A stretch of DNA of 64,000 nucleotides from an uncultured Christensenellaceae bacterium (GTDB lineage Bacteria; Bacillota; Clostridia; Christensenellales; Borkfalkiaceae), in contig CAJULO010000001.1 in NCBI GenBank assembly GCA_910586945.1, forward strand, positions 176,997 to 240,996, given 5' to 3'. The translations under genes and the position numbers were made by a program. Shown one piece after another: positions 18,601 through 26,949 of this stretch. How positions within the stretch are numbered: the stretch's first letter is position 1; each line of letters opens with the position of its first letter. The notes beneath the pieces are model-generated. The model made no database searches and was not told where the DNA came from. It worked only from the letters and a program-made list of their open reading frames with translations.

Positions 18601-19235
18601 TGGAAAAATATTTAAAGCGTATGCAAAATTTGTCCTTTAATTGCCAAAAATTATTTAACTATGATGAGGCAACAGATGGTACAAAAATCTACCATGATAT
18701 TAAGGATGGACAACAAGTGTGTATGGGAGGGATTATTGCAAACTTTAAAAAATTAAATACAAAAAAAGGGGATACTATGGCATTTATAACCATAGAAGAT
18801 TTACATGGGAATATAGAATGTATTGCCTTTCCTAAAGTATTTGATAAAATTAAGAGTATACTCAATATTGATACTATTGTCCTTTTAAAAGGCAAATTAC
18901 AGTTAAATGAAGATAAAGAGCCAACAATTTTATTAGAAGATTTAAAGGAGTTTGATGAAGAAAGTAAAATTGAAGATATACAACAAGAAGTAGAAAATAA
19001 AAATCATAAGCAAAAGATTTTATGGCTAGATGCAAGAAAGCTTGACGAAGAGCAGTTTTTAAAATTTGAAAAAATTTTTGAAGCATATGCAAATGGGGAG
19101 GAGCAAATTAGAATTGTGCGTGATATAGACGGAAAAATGAAAGTGTTTGCACTGAACAATATGCAAATTTGTAATGCTTTATATAGTGAAATTCAACTTT
19201 ATTTGTCAAAATCAGAAATCGTAGAAAAGGAGTAA
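15630..19235 (+). CDS. dnaE: DNA polymerase III alpha subunit (DnaE)
   Basis: Replicative polymerase subunit, working with PolC-type enzymes or alone depending on lineage. 1201 residues: N-terminal PHP domain (FVHLHLHTEYSLLDG), polymerase core with GPGRGSGAASIVAYA and the acidic PDFDIDFCNERRGEV, the NKAHAACYAVLAYRTAYLK block, helix-hairpin-helix region (LKGIGLGIAEKI) and a C-terminal OB domain (QQVCMGGIIANFKKL). A Lys/Gln-rich helical insertion sits near residues 475-520. pfkA follows after 3 nt, a clostridial order. Confidence 0.97.
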   Translation: MSKFVHLHLHTEYSLLDGACKVKELINHCVQNNIHAVAVTDHGNMYASLYFAEECRKKKIQAIIGCEMYLTRDYLTRNASDEFDHLILLAKNKKGFKNLVKLNSIAFVDGFYYKPRVDYTLLKQYADGIICLSACLAGRISKLLLRDQYDAAKEFALQMQSIFKDDFYIELQDHGLLEQKRILPQLIQIAKECNIPVVATNDVHYIEKNDWEMQDVLMCIQMKKVLDDPTRMKFDNHEMYFKSYEEMAKIFDYIPEAIENTVKIAQKCAQEDCFDLNDKGEPIKDKTLIPQFVPEDGTHPDEYLRKITWEGLKKRYTTLDETIQSRAEFELNIIISMGFAEYYLIVMDFIRWAKEKDIPVGPGRGSGAASIVAYAIGITDIDPIEYDLFFERFLNPERVTMPDFDIDFCNERRGEVIEYVRHKYHPENVAQIVTFGTLAPKAAVKDVGRVYRVPYAEMDRVTKLMESGTSIAEQLGVAMIELKEQLVTADKEQKKILQQKIEEISKKQNKDFYQIYCEDERIKKTIDMAMRLEGMPRNTSMHAAGVVICRSPIADNIPLSRNGEDVTTQFDMKEVESIGMLKMDFLALTTLTDIKKACQYIKENTGKVIDWSEIGEGNKKAYELIADGDTDAVFQLEQNGMKQFMRELKPDCLEDIIAGVSLYRPGPMAYIPTYIQNKQNPENVQYITPMLESILKVTYGVIVYQEQVMQIFQDMAGFSLGQADLVRRAMGKKDRAELMAQKEKFIFGNKDKGGDIDGAVNRGVPVEVAEKIFKDMESFASYAFNKAHAACYAVLAYRTAYLKKYYTKEFLAAVLNNRIEKIEEIAKYIAYMKDKNIPILPPDINQSKIYFAALPKGIRFGLNALKGIGLGIAEKIIEEREQNGLYKNFADFLFRNAEILNKKVLESLILGGCFDSMKIHRAQLLAVYDAEHTRATKIKKQQISQQLNLFGDIIQEEVQAIDYPNIPELEQHTKLAKEKAVLGVYVSGHPMEKYLKRMQNLSFNCQKLFNYDEATDGTKIYHDIKDGQQVCMGGIIANFKKLNTKKGDTMAFITIEDLHGNIECIAFPKVFDKIKSILNIDTIVLLKGKLQLNEDKEPTILLEDLKEFDEESKIEDIQQEVENKNHKQKILWLDARKLDEEQFLKFEKIFEAYANGEEQIRIVRDIDGKMKVFALNNMQICNALYSEIQLYLSKSEIVEKE

Positions 19236-19238
19236 AAA

Positions 19239-20201
19239 ATGAAAAAAATTGCCGTTTTGACCAGTGGTGGTGACGCTCCTGGTATGAATGCCTGTATCCG
19301 TGCCGTAGTTCGTAATGCAAAATATTACGGATTAGATGTGATGGGAATCCGTAGAGGATTTACTGGTTTAATTGAAAATGATATGCAAAATATGCAAATG
19401 CGTTCTGTATCTGATATACTGCATCGTGGTGGGACTATGCTGAGAACGGCAAGATGTAAAGAGATGTTGACATTGGAGGGGCGTAAAAAAGCGGTAAAAA
19501 CATTACAAGAAAATGGTATTGAAGGTCTTGTAGTGATAGGTGGTAACGGTTCGTTTATGGGAGCAAAGGCATTGACAGAGGAATTTAATATTCCTACAAT
19601 TGGTATTCCGGGTACTATTGATAATGACTTGCCATATACAGATTATACACTTGGTTTTGATACAGCAGTCAATACTTGTATTGATATTGTCAATAAGTTG
19701 CGTGATACTATGGCAAGTCATGAAAGAATCAATATTGTAGAAGTTATGGGGCGTAGCTGTGGAGATATTGCTCTATATACAGGGATAGCCAGTGGAGCAG
19801 AAATTATTGTCGTACCTGAAGTGCAATATGATATTGATGATATTCTCTTCAGAATTCGTAGAAGTCGGGAAAATGGAAAGGTATCTAATATTATTGTACT
19901 TGCTGAAGGGGTATGCAAAGCTGAGGAATTTGCCAAACTACTAAAGGATAAAATTGAGTATAGTATTCGTTGTACGACCATTGGTCATATTCAGCGCGGT
20001 GGTTCTCCCACTATGTATGATAGACTTTTAGCTGCACAATTTGGCGTAAAAGCTGTTGAACTTTTAAAGGCAGGGATTGGGAAGCGTGTAGTTGGCATTA
20101 AAAATAATGCAATTATTGATTTGGATATTATAGAAGCAATCTCTATGAAAAGTCAATTTAATTTACAATTATATAATACAATGCAACGAATCTCTATGTA
20201 G
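19239..20201 (+). CDS. pfkA: 6-phosphofructokinase
   Basis: Phosphorylates fructose 6-phosphate with ATP, a committed step of glycolysis. 320 residues with TSGGDAPGMNACIR, the catalytic block PGTIDNDLPYTDYTLGFDTA, MGRSCGDIALYTG and GHIQRGGSPTMYDRL. The glycine that marks ATP rather than PPi use is present, but the preceding residue, usually Asp in the GGDGS motif (E. coli D103), is Asn (VIGGNGSFMGA). GGAG precedes the ATG by 5 nt inside the dnaE end. No pyruvate kinase gene follows, unlike many Bacillota. Confidence 0.96.
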   Translation: MKKIAVLTSGGDAPGMNACIRAVVRNAKYYGLDVMGIRRGFTGLIENDMQNMQMRSVSDILHRGGTMLRTARCKEMLTLEGRKKAVKTLQENGIEGLVVIGGNGSFMGAKALTEEFNIPTIGIPGTIDNDLPYTDYTLGFDTAVNTCIDIVNKLRDTMASHERINIVEVMGRSCGDIALYTGIASGAEIIVVPEVQYDIDDILFRIRRSRENGKVSNIIVLAEGVCKAEEFAKLLKDKIEYSIRCTTIGHIQRGGSPTMYDRLLAAQFGVKAVELLKAGIGKRVVGIKNNAIIDLDIIEAISMKSQFNLQLYNTMQRISM

Positions 20202-20249
20202 CTATAAATAATTTAAATATTTCGAATGGAATTTATACTTTAAATTTTG

Positions 20250-20278
20250 TTGCTTAAAGCAAATCAATTTAGTATAAT
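20250..20278 (+). promoter_or_regulatory. Promoter of the ABC exporter operon
   Basis: TTGCTT (20250-20255), 17-bp spacer, TATAAT (20273-20278), 30 bp upstream of the GTG start. Confidence 0.75.
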
Positions 20279-20308
20279 AATTAAAATTACTATTTATTAG
20301 GAGCGATT

Positions 20309-22036
20309 GTGAGATATTTAAAATATTTAAAGGGTTATACAGCACACTGTATACTTGCCCCCTTAGCAAAATGGATTGAAGCGGCTCTGGAACTCATGGT
20401 ACCATTGGTATTGGCTCGTGTTATCAATCTTTTGAAGGATACCAATATAAGCAATAAAATACCTATAATCTTTTATAACGGTTTATTTTTAATTGGAATA
20501 GGTATAGTTGGATTTTTATGCGCTTTATTTTGTCAACGCAGTGCTTCAATTGTATCGCAAGGCTTTGGTACAAGAATAAGAGATAGTCTGTATGCACATA
20601 TCAATACACTATCTTTAAGGGAAATGAATCAAGTGGGTACAGCATCAATGGTCTTTCGTGCCGCAACAGATGCAGAACAACTACAAACGGCACTTGCTAT
20701 GATAATACGACTTGTAGTACGTGCTCCTTTTATTGTAGTGGCATCCATCATCATCATTTGTATTAAAAGTTGGCAAATTGGATTAGTTGTATTAGGATTT
20801 ACCATTTTAATTGGAGTAGTTATTTGTATTATCTTTAAAAAGTGTTTTAAACTGGCCATTGAAAATCAATTAAAAATGGATAAAATGACACAGATAAGTA
20901 ATGAAATTTTAGGTGGTGCTAGAGTTGTCCGTGCATTTAATGCGAAACAGACAGAGCATGCCCGCTTTTTTAAAGTTGCAGCAGCGCGGCAAAAAGATGC
21001 TGTAAGAATTGGAAAAATATCTGCTTGGCTCAATCCACTAACATATGCATTGGCGAATCTTGCAATATTAGTAGTACTATTTTGGGGTGGCGATTTTATC
21101 ATAAAAGGCAATCTCAATATTGGTAACGCACAAGCAATTATTCAATATATAGTACAAATTTTGAATGCTATGATTGTTATTGCAGGTATGATTACTCTAT
21201 TTGCAAATGCTTATTCAGCAATGGTGCGTATCAATGAAGTATTTGACTTAAAATCCTCTATTCAAGATGGTAGTTTGCAAGAAATTCCAAATAATACAAC
21301 AGCTATACTATTTGATAAAGTTTATTTTTCATATGCAAAAGAGGAGAAAGAAGAAAAATATGCTTTAGAAAACATCAGTTTTACTGTTCCGCGTGGGAAT
21401 AAAATTGCATTTGTGGGGGGGACTGGAAGTGGAAAAAGTACTGTAACATTGCTTTTAACGCGCTTATATGAGCGAAATCATGGTACTTTAAAAATTTTTG
21501 GTGAAAATATTGAAGACTATAATATTCAATTTTTACGCAATCATATAGGAGTCGTAACACAAGAGTCACCATTATTTACTGGAACAGTGCGTTCCAATCT
21601 ACAATGGGGCAAACAGAATGCTAGTGATGAAGAGATGTGGAATGTTTTAGAACTTGCTTGTGCGAAGGACTTTTTAAAACAGAAAGAGGGATTGGAGACA
21701 CCAATTGTTGAAGGAGGTAAAAATCTTTCTGGCGGACAGTTACAACGACTTGCTATTGCAAGAGCTTTAATTAAAAATCCACAAATATTATTGCTTGATG
21801 ATTCTAGTTCTGCACTTGATTTTGCTACGGATAGACAGCTACGCAAAAATTTAGCAAGTTTAACGGATACAACCATTATAACTATAGCACAACGGACAAC
21901 CTCTATTGCAAATTCTGACTGTATCTATGTTTTTTCAGATGGAAAAATTGTGACACATGGCACACATAGTCAACTTTTACAAAATAGTAGTCTATATCAA
22001 GAAATTTATAATGCACAAGACGTGAAGGAGGTTTAA
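20309..22036 (+). CDS. ABC exporter half-transporter with degenerate catalytic site
   Basis: 575 residues: six-helix exporter domain (about 1-310) fused to an ATPase. Walker A is GGTGSGKST and the signature LSGGQ is intact, but Walker B reads ILLLDDSSSALD with Asp in place of the catalytic Glu, and the H-loop His is Gln (IAQRTTS). That pattern is typical of the degenerate partner in BmrCD/TM287-288-type heterodimeric multidrug exporters. GTG start with AGGAG (20299-20303) 5 nt upstream. The partner gene starts 1 nt after the stop. Substrate unknown. Confidence 0.92.
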   Translation: MRYLKYLKGYTAHCILAPLAKWIEAALELMVPLVLARVINLLKDTNISNKIPIIFYNGLFLIGIGIVGFLCALFCQRSASIVSQGFGTRIRDSLYAHINTLSLREMNQVGTASMVFRAATDAEQLQTALAMIIRLVVRAPFIVVASIIIICIKSWQIGLVVLGFTILIGVVICIIFKKCFKLAIENQLKMDKMTQISNEILGGARVVRAFNAKQTEHARFFKVAAARQKDAVRIGKISAWLNPLTYALANLAILVVLFWGGDFIIKGNLNIGNAQAIIQYIVQILNAMIVIAGMITLFANAYSAMVRINEVFDLKSSIQDGSLQEIPNNTTAILFDKVYFSYAKEEKEEKYALENISFTVPRGNKIAFVGGTGSGKSTVTLLLTRLYERNHGTLKIFGENIEDYNIQFLRNHIGVVTQESPLFTGTVRSNLQWGKQNASDEEMWNVLELACAKDFLKQKEGLETPIVEGGKNLSGGQLQRLAIARALIKNPQILLLDDSSSALDFATDRQLRKNLASLTDTTIITIAQRTTSIANSDCIYVFSDGKIVTHGTHSQLLQNSSLYQEIYNAQDVKEV

Positions 22037-22037
22037 A

Positions 22038-23870
22038 ATGGCAGATATATCAGCAAAAATAAAGAGTAAAAATGTCATTTTACGCCTTTTTAAATATATT
22101 AGTCAATTTAAGTGGAATGTTGCCTTATCCATTATCGGAGGACTTGTATTTATTGCAACAAATCTTTTATCACCCATTATTTACGGTGCAGTATTTAAAG
22201 CTTTAGAAAAGGCATATAGAGAAGGCTATGTAATTGCCAATATTTTGTCTGCAGCTGAACTTGCAGAACTTAGACAATATATCTTAATATTATCATTACT
22301 TTTTGCTTTAAATACTATAGGTTCTTTGGCTTCACAAAAGTTATTATACACTGCGTCTAATGTTATGGTTTTAAAAGTTGCAAGACTGCTTCGTTTAGAA
22401 GGTGTGCGTAGTTTAACAGAGCTAAAAATTGAGTATATTGACGAAATTTTACATGGCGATTTATTGATGTGCGTAACAAGTGATATTGAAAGAGTGGTTG
22501 CCGGCGTTACAAAAGCAATGTCACAACTCTTTGTAGGTGTTGTAACGATTGTATCCATTACAGTTTTACTCTTTGTGTACAATGTTTTTATTGCACTTGT
22601 TATATTGATTTTAACACCAATTATTATTGTTGTGTCACATTATATCTCTAAACAAGCGTATAAGAGCTATAAAAAGCAAGTTGCTGTCAATGCTTCACTC
22701 TTTGGATATACAAAAGAAATGATGCAACATCAAGCTACAGTACTTCTCTTTAATCGTCAAAAGGAAGCAAATGCTAAATATAAGGATATAGATAATAAAC
22801 TATATCATGTCGGTTGGAAGGCACAGTATTACGCTGCATTGACCAATCCATCTGTGCGTTTTATCAATGCCTTTATTTATGCTGTGGTACTTGTTTTAAG
22901 TTGTACTTTTTATTTAATTAGTTTGCAAGATAAATCGAGTTTTTGGTTGATAGGCGGTATTGCCTTTGACTTTGCAAGTATCAATGTATTAAGTAGCTAT
23001 GCAAATCAATTTGCAAAACCTTTCAATGATATTACGAATATTGTAACAGATATGCAAAATGCTGTTGCATCTGCAAATAGAATTTTTACATTATATGATA
23101 TGGCACAAGAGAATTTAGAAGGCACTGTGCATATGACGGAGGCAAAAGGAGATATACAACTATATAATGTAAATTTCAGTTATCATCCAGAGAAACCTTT
23201 AATTAAAAATTTAAATTTAAATATTAAAGCAGGTAGTAAAATTGCTATTGTAGGGCCAACTGGTTGCGGTAAAAGTACCATAATCAATTTATTGATGCGT
23301 TTTTATGATATAAATAGTGGTAAAATTACTATTGATGGAGTTGATATCTCTAAAATTCCATTAGAAGAATATAGAAAACTTTTTGGAATGGTTTTGCAGG
23401 AGAGTTTTATGTTTGGTATGAGTATTGCTGAAAATATTGCTTTTGGAAAACCGGATGCGACCAGAGAAGAAATTAAGGCTGCAGCAAAAGCTGCATATTG
23501 CGACTTTTTTATAGAAAATCTAGAACAAGACTATGATACTCTTTATGATAGTAAAATTACGCTATCACAAGGGGAAAAACAACTTATAGCAATAGCGCGT
23601 GTTATGTTGAAAAACTCATCAATTTTAATTTTAGATGAAGCAACTTCCAATATTGATACAATGATGGATAAACGTATTCAAAGAGCATTTAAAAAGCTTA
23701 TGGAAAATAAAACAACTTTTATTGTAGCACATAGGTTATCAACTATTTTAGATGCTGACCAAATCTTAGTGATGGATAATGGTTGTATTGTCGAACAGGG
23801 CAGACATGAGGAATTACTTGCAAAACAAGGATTTTATGCAAATTTATATTATAGTCAATTTACTCATTAA
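22038..23870 (+). CDS. ABC exporter half-transporter, catalytic partner
   Basis: 610 residues: N-terminal six-helix domain and C-terminal ATPase. Walker A GPTGCGKST, Walker B ILILDEATSNID with the catalytic Glu, and a normal H-loop (VAHRLST). The ABC signature is non-canonical (LSQGEKQ), as usual in the catalytic member of BmrCD-like pairs. Together with the preceding gene it should form one asymmetric exporter in the plasma membrane. SD GGAGG lies at the end of the first gene. Confidence 0.93.
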   Translation: MADISAKIKSKNVILRLFKYISQFKWNVALSIIGGLVFIATNLLSPIIYGAVFKALEKAYREGYVIANILSAAELAELRQYILILSLLFALNTIGSLASQKLLYTASNVMVLKVARLLRLEGVRSLTELKIEYIDEILHGDLLMCVTSDIERVVAGVTKAMSQLFVGVVTIVSITVLLFVYNVFIALVILILTPIIIVVSHYISKQAYKSYKKQVAVNASLFGYTKEMMQHQATVLLFNRQKEANAKYKDIDNKLYHVGWKAQYYAALTNPSVRFINAFIYAVVLVLSCTFYLISLQDKSSFWLIGGIAFDFASINVLSSYANQFAKPFNDITNIVTDMQNAVASANRIFTLYDMAQENLEGTVHMTEAKGDIQLYNVNFSYHPEKPLIKNLNLNIKAGSKIAIVGPTGCGKSTIINLLMRFYDINSGKITIDGVDISKIPLEEYRKLFGMVLQESFMFGMSIAENIAFGKPDATREEIKAAAKAAYCDFFIENLEQDYDTLYDSKITLSQGEKQLIAIARVMLKNSSILILDEATSNIDTMMDKRIQRAFKKLMENKTTFIVAHRLSTILDADQILVMDNGCIVEQGRHEELLAKQGFYANLYYSQFTH

Positions 23871-23887
23871 AATTAACTATTGTAATA

Positions 23888-23922
23888 AAAAAAGAGTGTC
23901 TTAAATAACACTCTTTTTTTAT
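23888..23922. terminator. Bidirectional intrinsic terminator
   Basis: AAGAGTGT (23892-23899) and ACACTCTT (23908-23915) form the stem, flanked by A- and T-runs. It serves the ABC operon on the plus strand and the 44-aa gene on the minus strand. Confidence 0.8.
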
Positions 23923-24056
23923 TAGTCTTGTGGTGTTAAATTACCATCATCATCGAGAACCATAGTTGGTTTTGATTCTTTTAAGGACATTAGATAGTTA
24001 TTATACTGTTCTTCTGTCAATTTTTTAATTTTATCTTTTTTATTGTTCGTTGTCAT
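23922..24056 (-). CDS. 44-aa soluble small protein
   Basis: A small gene on the minus strand: ATG at 24056, stop at 23922, with a near-consensus SD GGAGGC 7 nt upstream. The product begins MTTNNKKDKIKKLTEEQYNNYL and ends with an acidic VLDDDGNLTPQD. It is charged, without membrane segments or cysteines, and likely a short helix with a disordered tail. No family recognised. It is flanked by the ABC exporter terminator and the divergent pgk promoter, so it looks like an independent unit. Confidence 0.65.
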   Translation of the reverse strand: MTTNNKKDKIKKLTEEQYNNYLMSLKESKPTMVLDDDGNLTPQD

Positions 24057-24133
24057 AGTAAAAGCCTCCTAAATAATATAGTACTGTTAGTATTGTGAAT
24101 TTTTTAAAAAATATAAGTAACTTTACAAAATTG

Positions 24134-24162
24134 TTGACAAAATTCTAAAAAAAGTATACACT
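24134..24162 (+). promoter_or_regulatory. pgk-tpiA promoter
   Basis: TTGACA (24134-24139) with TACACT at 24157-24162 (17-bp spacer). Leader of about 30 nt including AGGAGG. Confidence 0.75.
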
Positions 24163-24200
24163 TAAAATAAAGAATTGGTTAAAGAATAGGAGGATTTTTT

Positions 24201-25520
24201 ATGCAAAAAATGACTGTACAAGATGTTGATATAAAAGGTAAAAGAGTACTTATGCGTTGCGATTTTAATGTGCCTATGAAAGATGGTAAAATTACAGATG
24301 AAAATCGTATCAATGGAGCATTACCAACTATTCAATATTTAATGGATAAAGGTGCAAAAATTATACTATGTTCACACATGGGAAAACCACATAATATATT
24401 AGACTCTAAAATTAAACTCAATAAGAAAGAAAAGAAGATGGTGGAAAGTTTACCAGCTGAAGAGCAAGAAGAAGCAACGAAAAATTGTATTGCTAAAGCA
24501 CTTGCCGAAGATGCTACAAAATATACACTTTTACCAGTTGCAAAGCGTTTAAATCAACTTTTAAATGGTAAAGTACAATTTGCAAGTGATGTTATTGGTA
24601 AAGACGCAGAAGAAAAAGTGGCGAACTTAAAAGCAGGGGAATGTCTTTTACTTGAAAATTTACGCTTTTACGAGGGTGAAACTGCAAAAGAAGAAAATTT
24701 TTGTAAAAAGTTAGCATCTTATTGTGATATTTATGTAAATGATGCATTTGGTACAGCGCATCGTTCACATGCATCAACAGCAGGCATTGTAGAAAAAAAT
24801 CTTGTTAAAGTTGCCGTTTGTGGTTTTTTAATTCAAAAAGAACTTGAAATTATGGCCAAAAGCATTGAAGAACCTATTCATCCATTTGTTGCAGTGTTAG
24901 GTGGTGCAAAAGTTGCTGATAAACTCAATGTAATTGCAAATTTATTACAAAAATGTGATACTTTAATTATTGGTGGTGGTATGGCATTTACTTTTTTAAA
25001 AGCACAAGGATATGAAGTAGGGAATTCTCTTGTTGATGATGAAAAGTTGGATTATTGTAAAGAAATGCTTACGAAAGCAAAAGAACTTGGTAAAAAAATT
25101 ATTTTACCAGTGGATGCTGTAGTTGCAGCAAGTTTTCCAAATCCAATTGATGCTAAAATTGAAGTACAAACTGTACCTGTAGATAAGATGCCAGCAGGTA
25201 AAATGGGACTTGATATTGGGGAAGAAAGTATGAAATTATTTGCAAAAGAAGTAGCATCTGCAAAAACTGTTGTTTGGAATGGTCCTATGGGGGTGTTTGA
25301 AAATCCAATTTTGGCAAAAGGCACAATAGCTGTTGCAGAAGCACTTGCAAATTGCAAAAATGCAACTACAATTATCGGTGGTGGAGATAGTGCTGCTGCA
25401 GTATTCCAACTTGGTTTTGCCGACAAAATGTCACATATTTCAACAGGTGGTGGAGCTTCACTTGAATTGATGGAAGGTAAAGTTTTACCAGGGATTGCAT
25501 GTCTAAATGATAAAGCATAA
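24201..25520 (+). CDS. pgk: Phosphoglycerate kinase
   Basis: Transfers phosphate from 1,3-bisphosphoglycerate to ADP in glycolysis. 439 residues, longer than the usual 390-400, mainly through a charged insertion at about 70-105 ([20 protein letters not shown] region). Signature blocks present: [48 protein letters not shown] and GGGDSAAAV with [19 protein letters not shown] precedes the ATG. tpiA follows in the same operon. Confidence 0.97.
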   Translation: MQKMTVQDVDIKGKRVLMRCDFNVPMKDGKITDENRINGALPTIQYLMDKGAKIILCSHMGKPHNILDSKIKLNKKEKKMVESLPAEEQEEATKNCIAKALAEDATKYTLLPVAKRLNQLLNGKVQFASDVIGKDAEEKVANLKAGECLLLENLRFYEGETAKEENFCKKLASYCDIYVNDAFGTAHRSHASTAGIVEKNLVKVAVCGFLIQKELEIMAKSIEEPIHPFVAVLGGAKVADKLNVIANLLQKCDTLIIGGGMAFTFLKAQGYEVGNSLVDDEKLDYCKEMLTKAKELGKKIILPVDAVVAASFPNPIDAKIEVQTVPVDKMPAGKMGLDIGEESMKLFAKEVASAKTVVWNGPMGVFENPILAKGTIAVAEALANCKNATTIIGGGDSAAAVFQLGFADKMSHISTGGGASLELMEGKVLPGIACLNDKA

Positions 25521-25530
25521 GGAGAATAAA

Positions 25531-26283
25531 ATGAGTATGAGAAAACCAATTATTATTGGCAATTGGAAAATGAATGGTAGTATGGCATTTGCGAAAGAAT
25601 TTGTTTCAGAATTAAATACTTTAATTACATCAAAAGCTTGTGATATAGCAATTTGTCCTCCTGCGACTCTTTTAAATACATTAGCAGAAGCATTAAAGAA
25701 TACAAACATTGCTCTTGGAGCACAAAATGTTCATTTTGAGGAAAAAGGAGCGTTTACTGGTGAAATTTCAACTGGTATGTTAAAGGAATGCGGAGTAAAA
25801 TATGTTATTCTTGGGCATAGCGAACGTCGTAAATATTTTGCAGATAGTAATGCTGATATCTGTAAAAAGGTAAAAAGTACAATAGCTGCTAATTTAATAC
25901 CGGTGTTATGTGTTGGTGAAAGCTTAAAGGAACGCGAAGAAGGTAACACAGAAATACACTTACATACTGAATTACAAGAATGCTTACAAGGGATACAACA
26001 TCCAGAAAATATCATTATTGCTTATGAACCACTTTGGGCAATTGGTACAGGCAAAACAGCTACTCCACAAGAAGCAAATGAAACAATTGGTTTTATTCGT
26101 AGAGAGCTAGCTAAAATTTTTTCAGAAGAGATTGCACAAAAAATTCGTATTTTATATGGTGGTAGCATGAATGCACAAAATGCTAAATCACTTTTGGATA
26201 TGCCAGAAATTGATGGTGGACTTATTGGAGGGGTTTCTTTAATTGTTAAAGATTTTGTTAGTGTAATTAATAGCAATAATTAA
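25531..26283 (+). CDS. tpiA: Triosephosphate isomerase
   Basis: Interconverts glyceraldehyde 3-phosphate and dihydroxyacetone phosphate. 250 residues with GNWKMNG at the start (catalytic Lys), GHSERR (catalytic His), AYEPLWAIGTGK (catalytic Glu) and YGGSMNAQN, plus GGLIGGVSL. Start chosen at 25531 because AAGGAG (25519-25524) is 6 nt upstream; the in-frame ATG at 25507 lies inside pgk. No gapA is present in this window. Confidence 0.97.
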   Translation: MSMRKPIIIGNWKMNGSMAFAKEFVSELNTLITSKACDIAICPPATLLNTLAEALKNTNIALGAQNVHFEEKGAFTGEISTGMLKECGVKYVILGHSERRKYFADSNADICKKVKSTIAANLIPVLCVGESLKEREEGNTEIHLHTELQECLQGIQHPENIIIAYEPLWAIGTGKTATPQEANETIGFIRRELAKIFSEEIAQKIRILYGGSMNAQNAKSLLDMPEIDGGLIGGVSLIVKDFVSVINSNN

Positions 26284-26325
26284 ATCAAAAGAGCTTAAAG
26301 TCAATTTGCTTTAAGCTCTTTTGAT
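26284..26325 (+). terminator. Long perfect hairpin between tpiA and the nicotinamidase-like gene
   Basis: Perfect 17-bp stem (26284-26300 with 26309-26325), 8-base loop. The T-tract lies inside the stem and only GATAAAAG follows, so termination may be partial. It ends 12 bases before the next start codon. Confidence 0.55.
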
Positions 26326-26337
26326 AAAAGGGGAAAG

Positions 26338-26853
26338 ATGGATAAAAAAGTTTTACTTGTAATAGATATGCAAAATGATTTTGTGAGCGGAGCTCTACCA
26401 GCAGAGAGAGCAAAAGATATTGTCCTGCCAGTTATACAAAAAATAGAAGAATGCATAAAAAATGGTTATACAATTGTATATACTATGGATACGCATGACA
26501 ATAGCTATTTTAATACAGAAGAAGGTAAAAATTTACCAGTAGAACATTGTCAAAAAGGAAGTTATGGTTGGCAAATTGTTGAAGGTGTATATAAACAAGG
26601 TTGTAAAATTATACAAAAAAATGCTTTTACTTCAAAAGAACTTGTACAATTTATACAGGCTGCTAATTTTACCAATATTGAATTAGTTGGATTGTGTACA
26701 GATATTTGTATTTTAAAAAATGCACTTTTATTACATGCCAATGTCAAAAATGCAACAATTGCTGTCCATAAACATTTGACTGCTGGGACAACACAGCAAA
26801 AGCATATTGCAACATTAAAAATTTTAGAAACAAAAAAAATTAAAATTTTATAA
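26338..26853 (+). CDS. Isochorismatase-family cysteine hydrolase, nicotinamidase-like
   Basis: 171 residues. Catalytic triad residues are visible: Asp in VIDMQNDF near residue 10, Lys in IIQKNAF, and Cys in GLCTDICI near 120. Metal ligands of nicotinamidases also appear (MDTHDNSYF with Asp and His, LPVEHC with His). This fits PncA-type deamidation of nicotinamide in NAD salvage, though the superfamily has other amidases. AAAGGGG lies just before the ATG, so it is translated from readthrough past the hairpin or from an unseen promoter. Confidence 0.85.
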   Translation: MDKKVLLVIDMQNDFVSGALPAERAKDIVLPVIQKIEECIKNGYTIVYTMDTHDNSYFNTEEGKNLPVEHCQKGSYGWQIVEGVYKQGCKIIQKNAFTSKELVQFIQAANFTNIELVGLCTDICILKNALLLHANVKNATIAVHKHLTAGTTQQKHIATLKILETKKIKIL

Positions 26854-26890
26854 AACAAGCTTCTATCTTTAAGATAGAAGCTTGTTTACT
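26853..26890 (+). terminator. Intrinsic terminator
   Basis: Near-perfect palindrome: AAACAAGCTTCTATCTT (26853-26869) pairs with 26871-26887. It closes the pgk/tpiA/nicotinamidase group. Confidence 0.7.
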
Positions 26891-26949
26891 ATTCTTTTAC
26901 AAGATTATTCCTTTCACAATTTTATTTTTCTTGTAAAAGTTTAAAAGTC

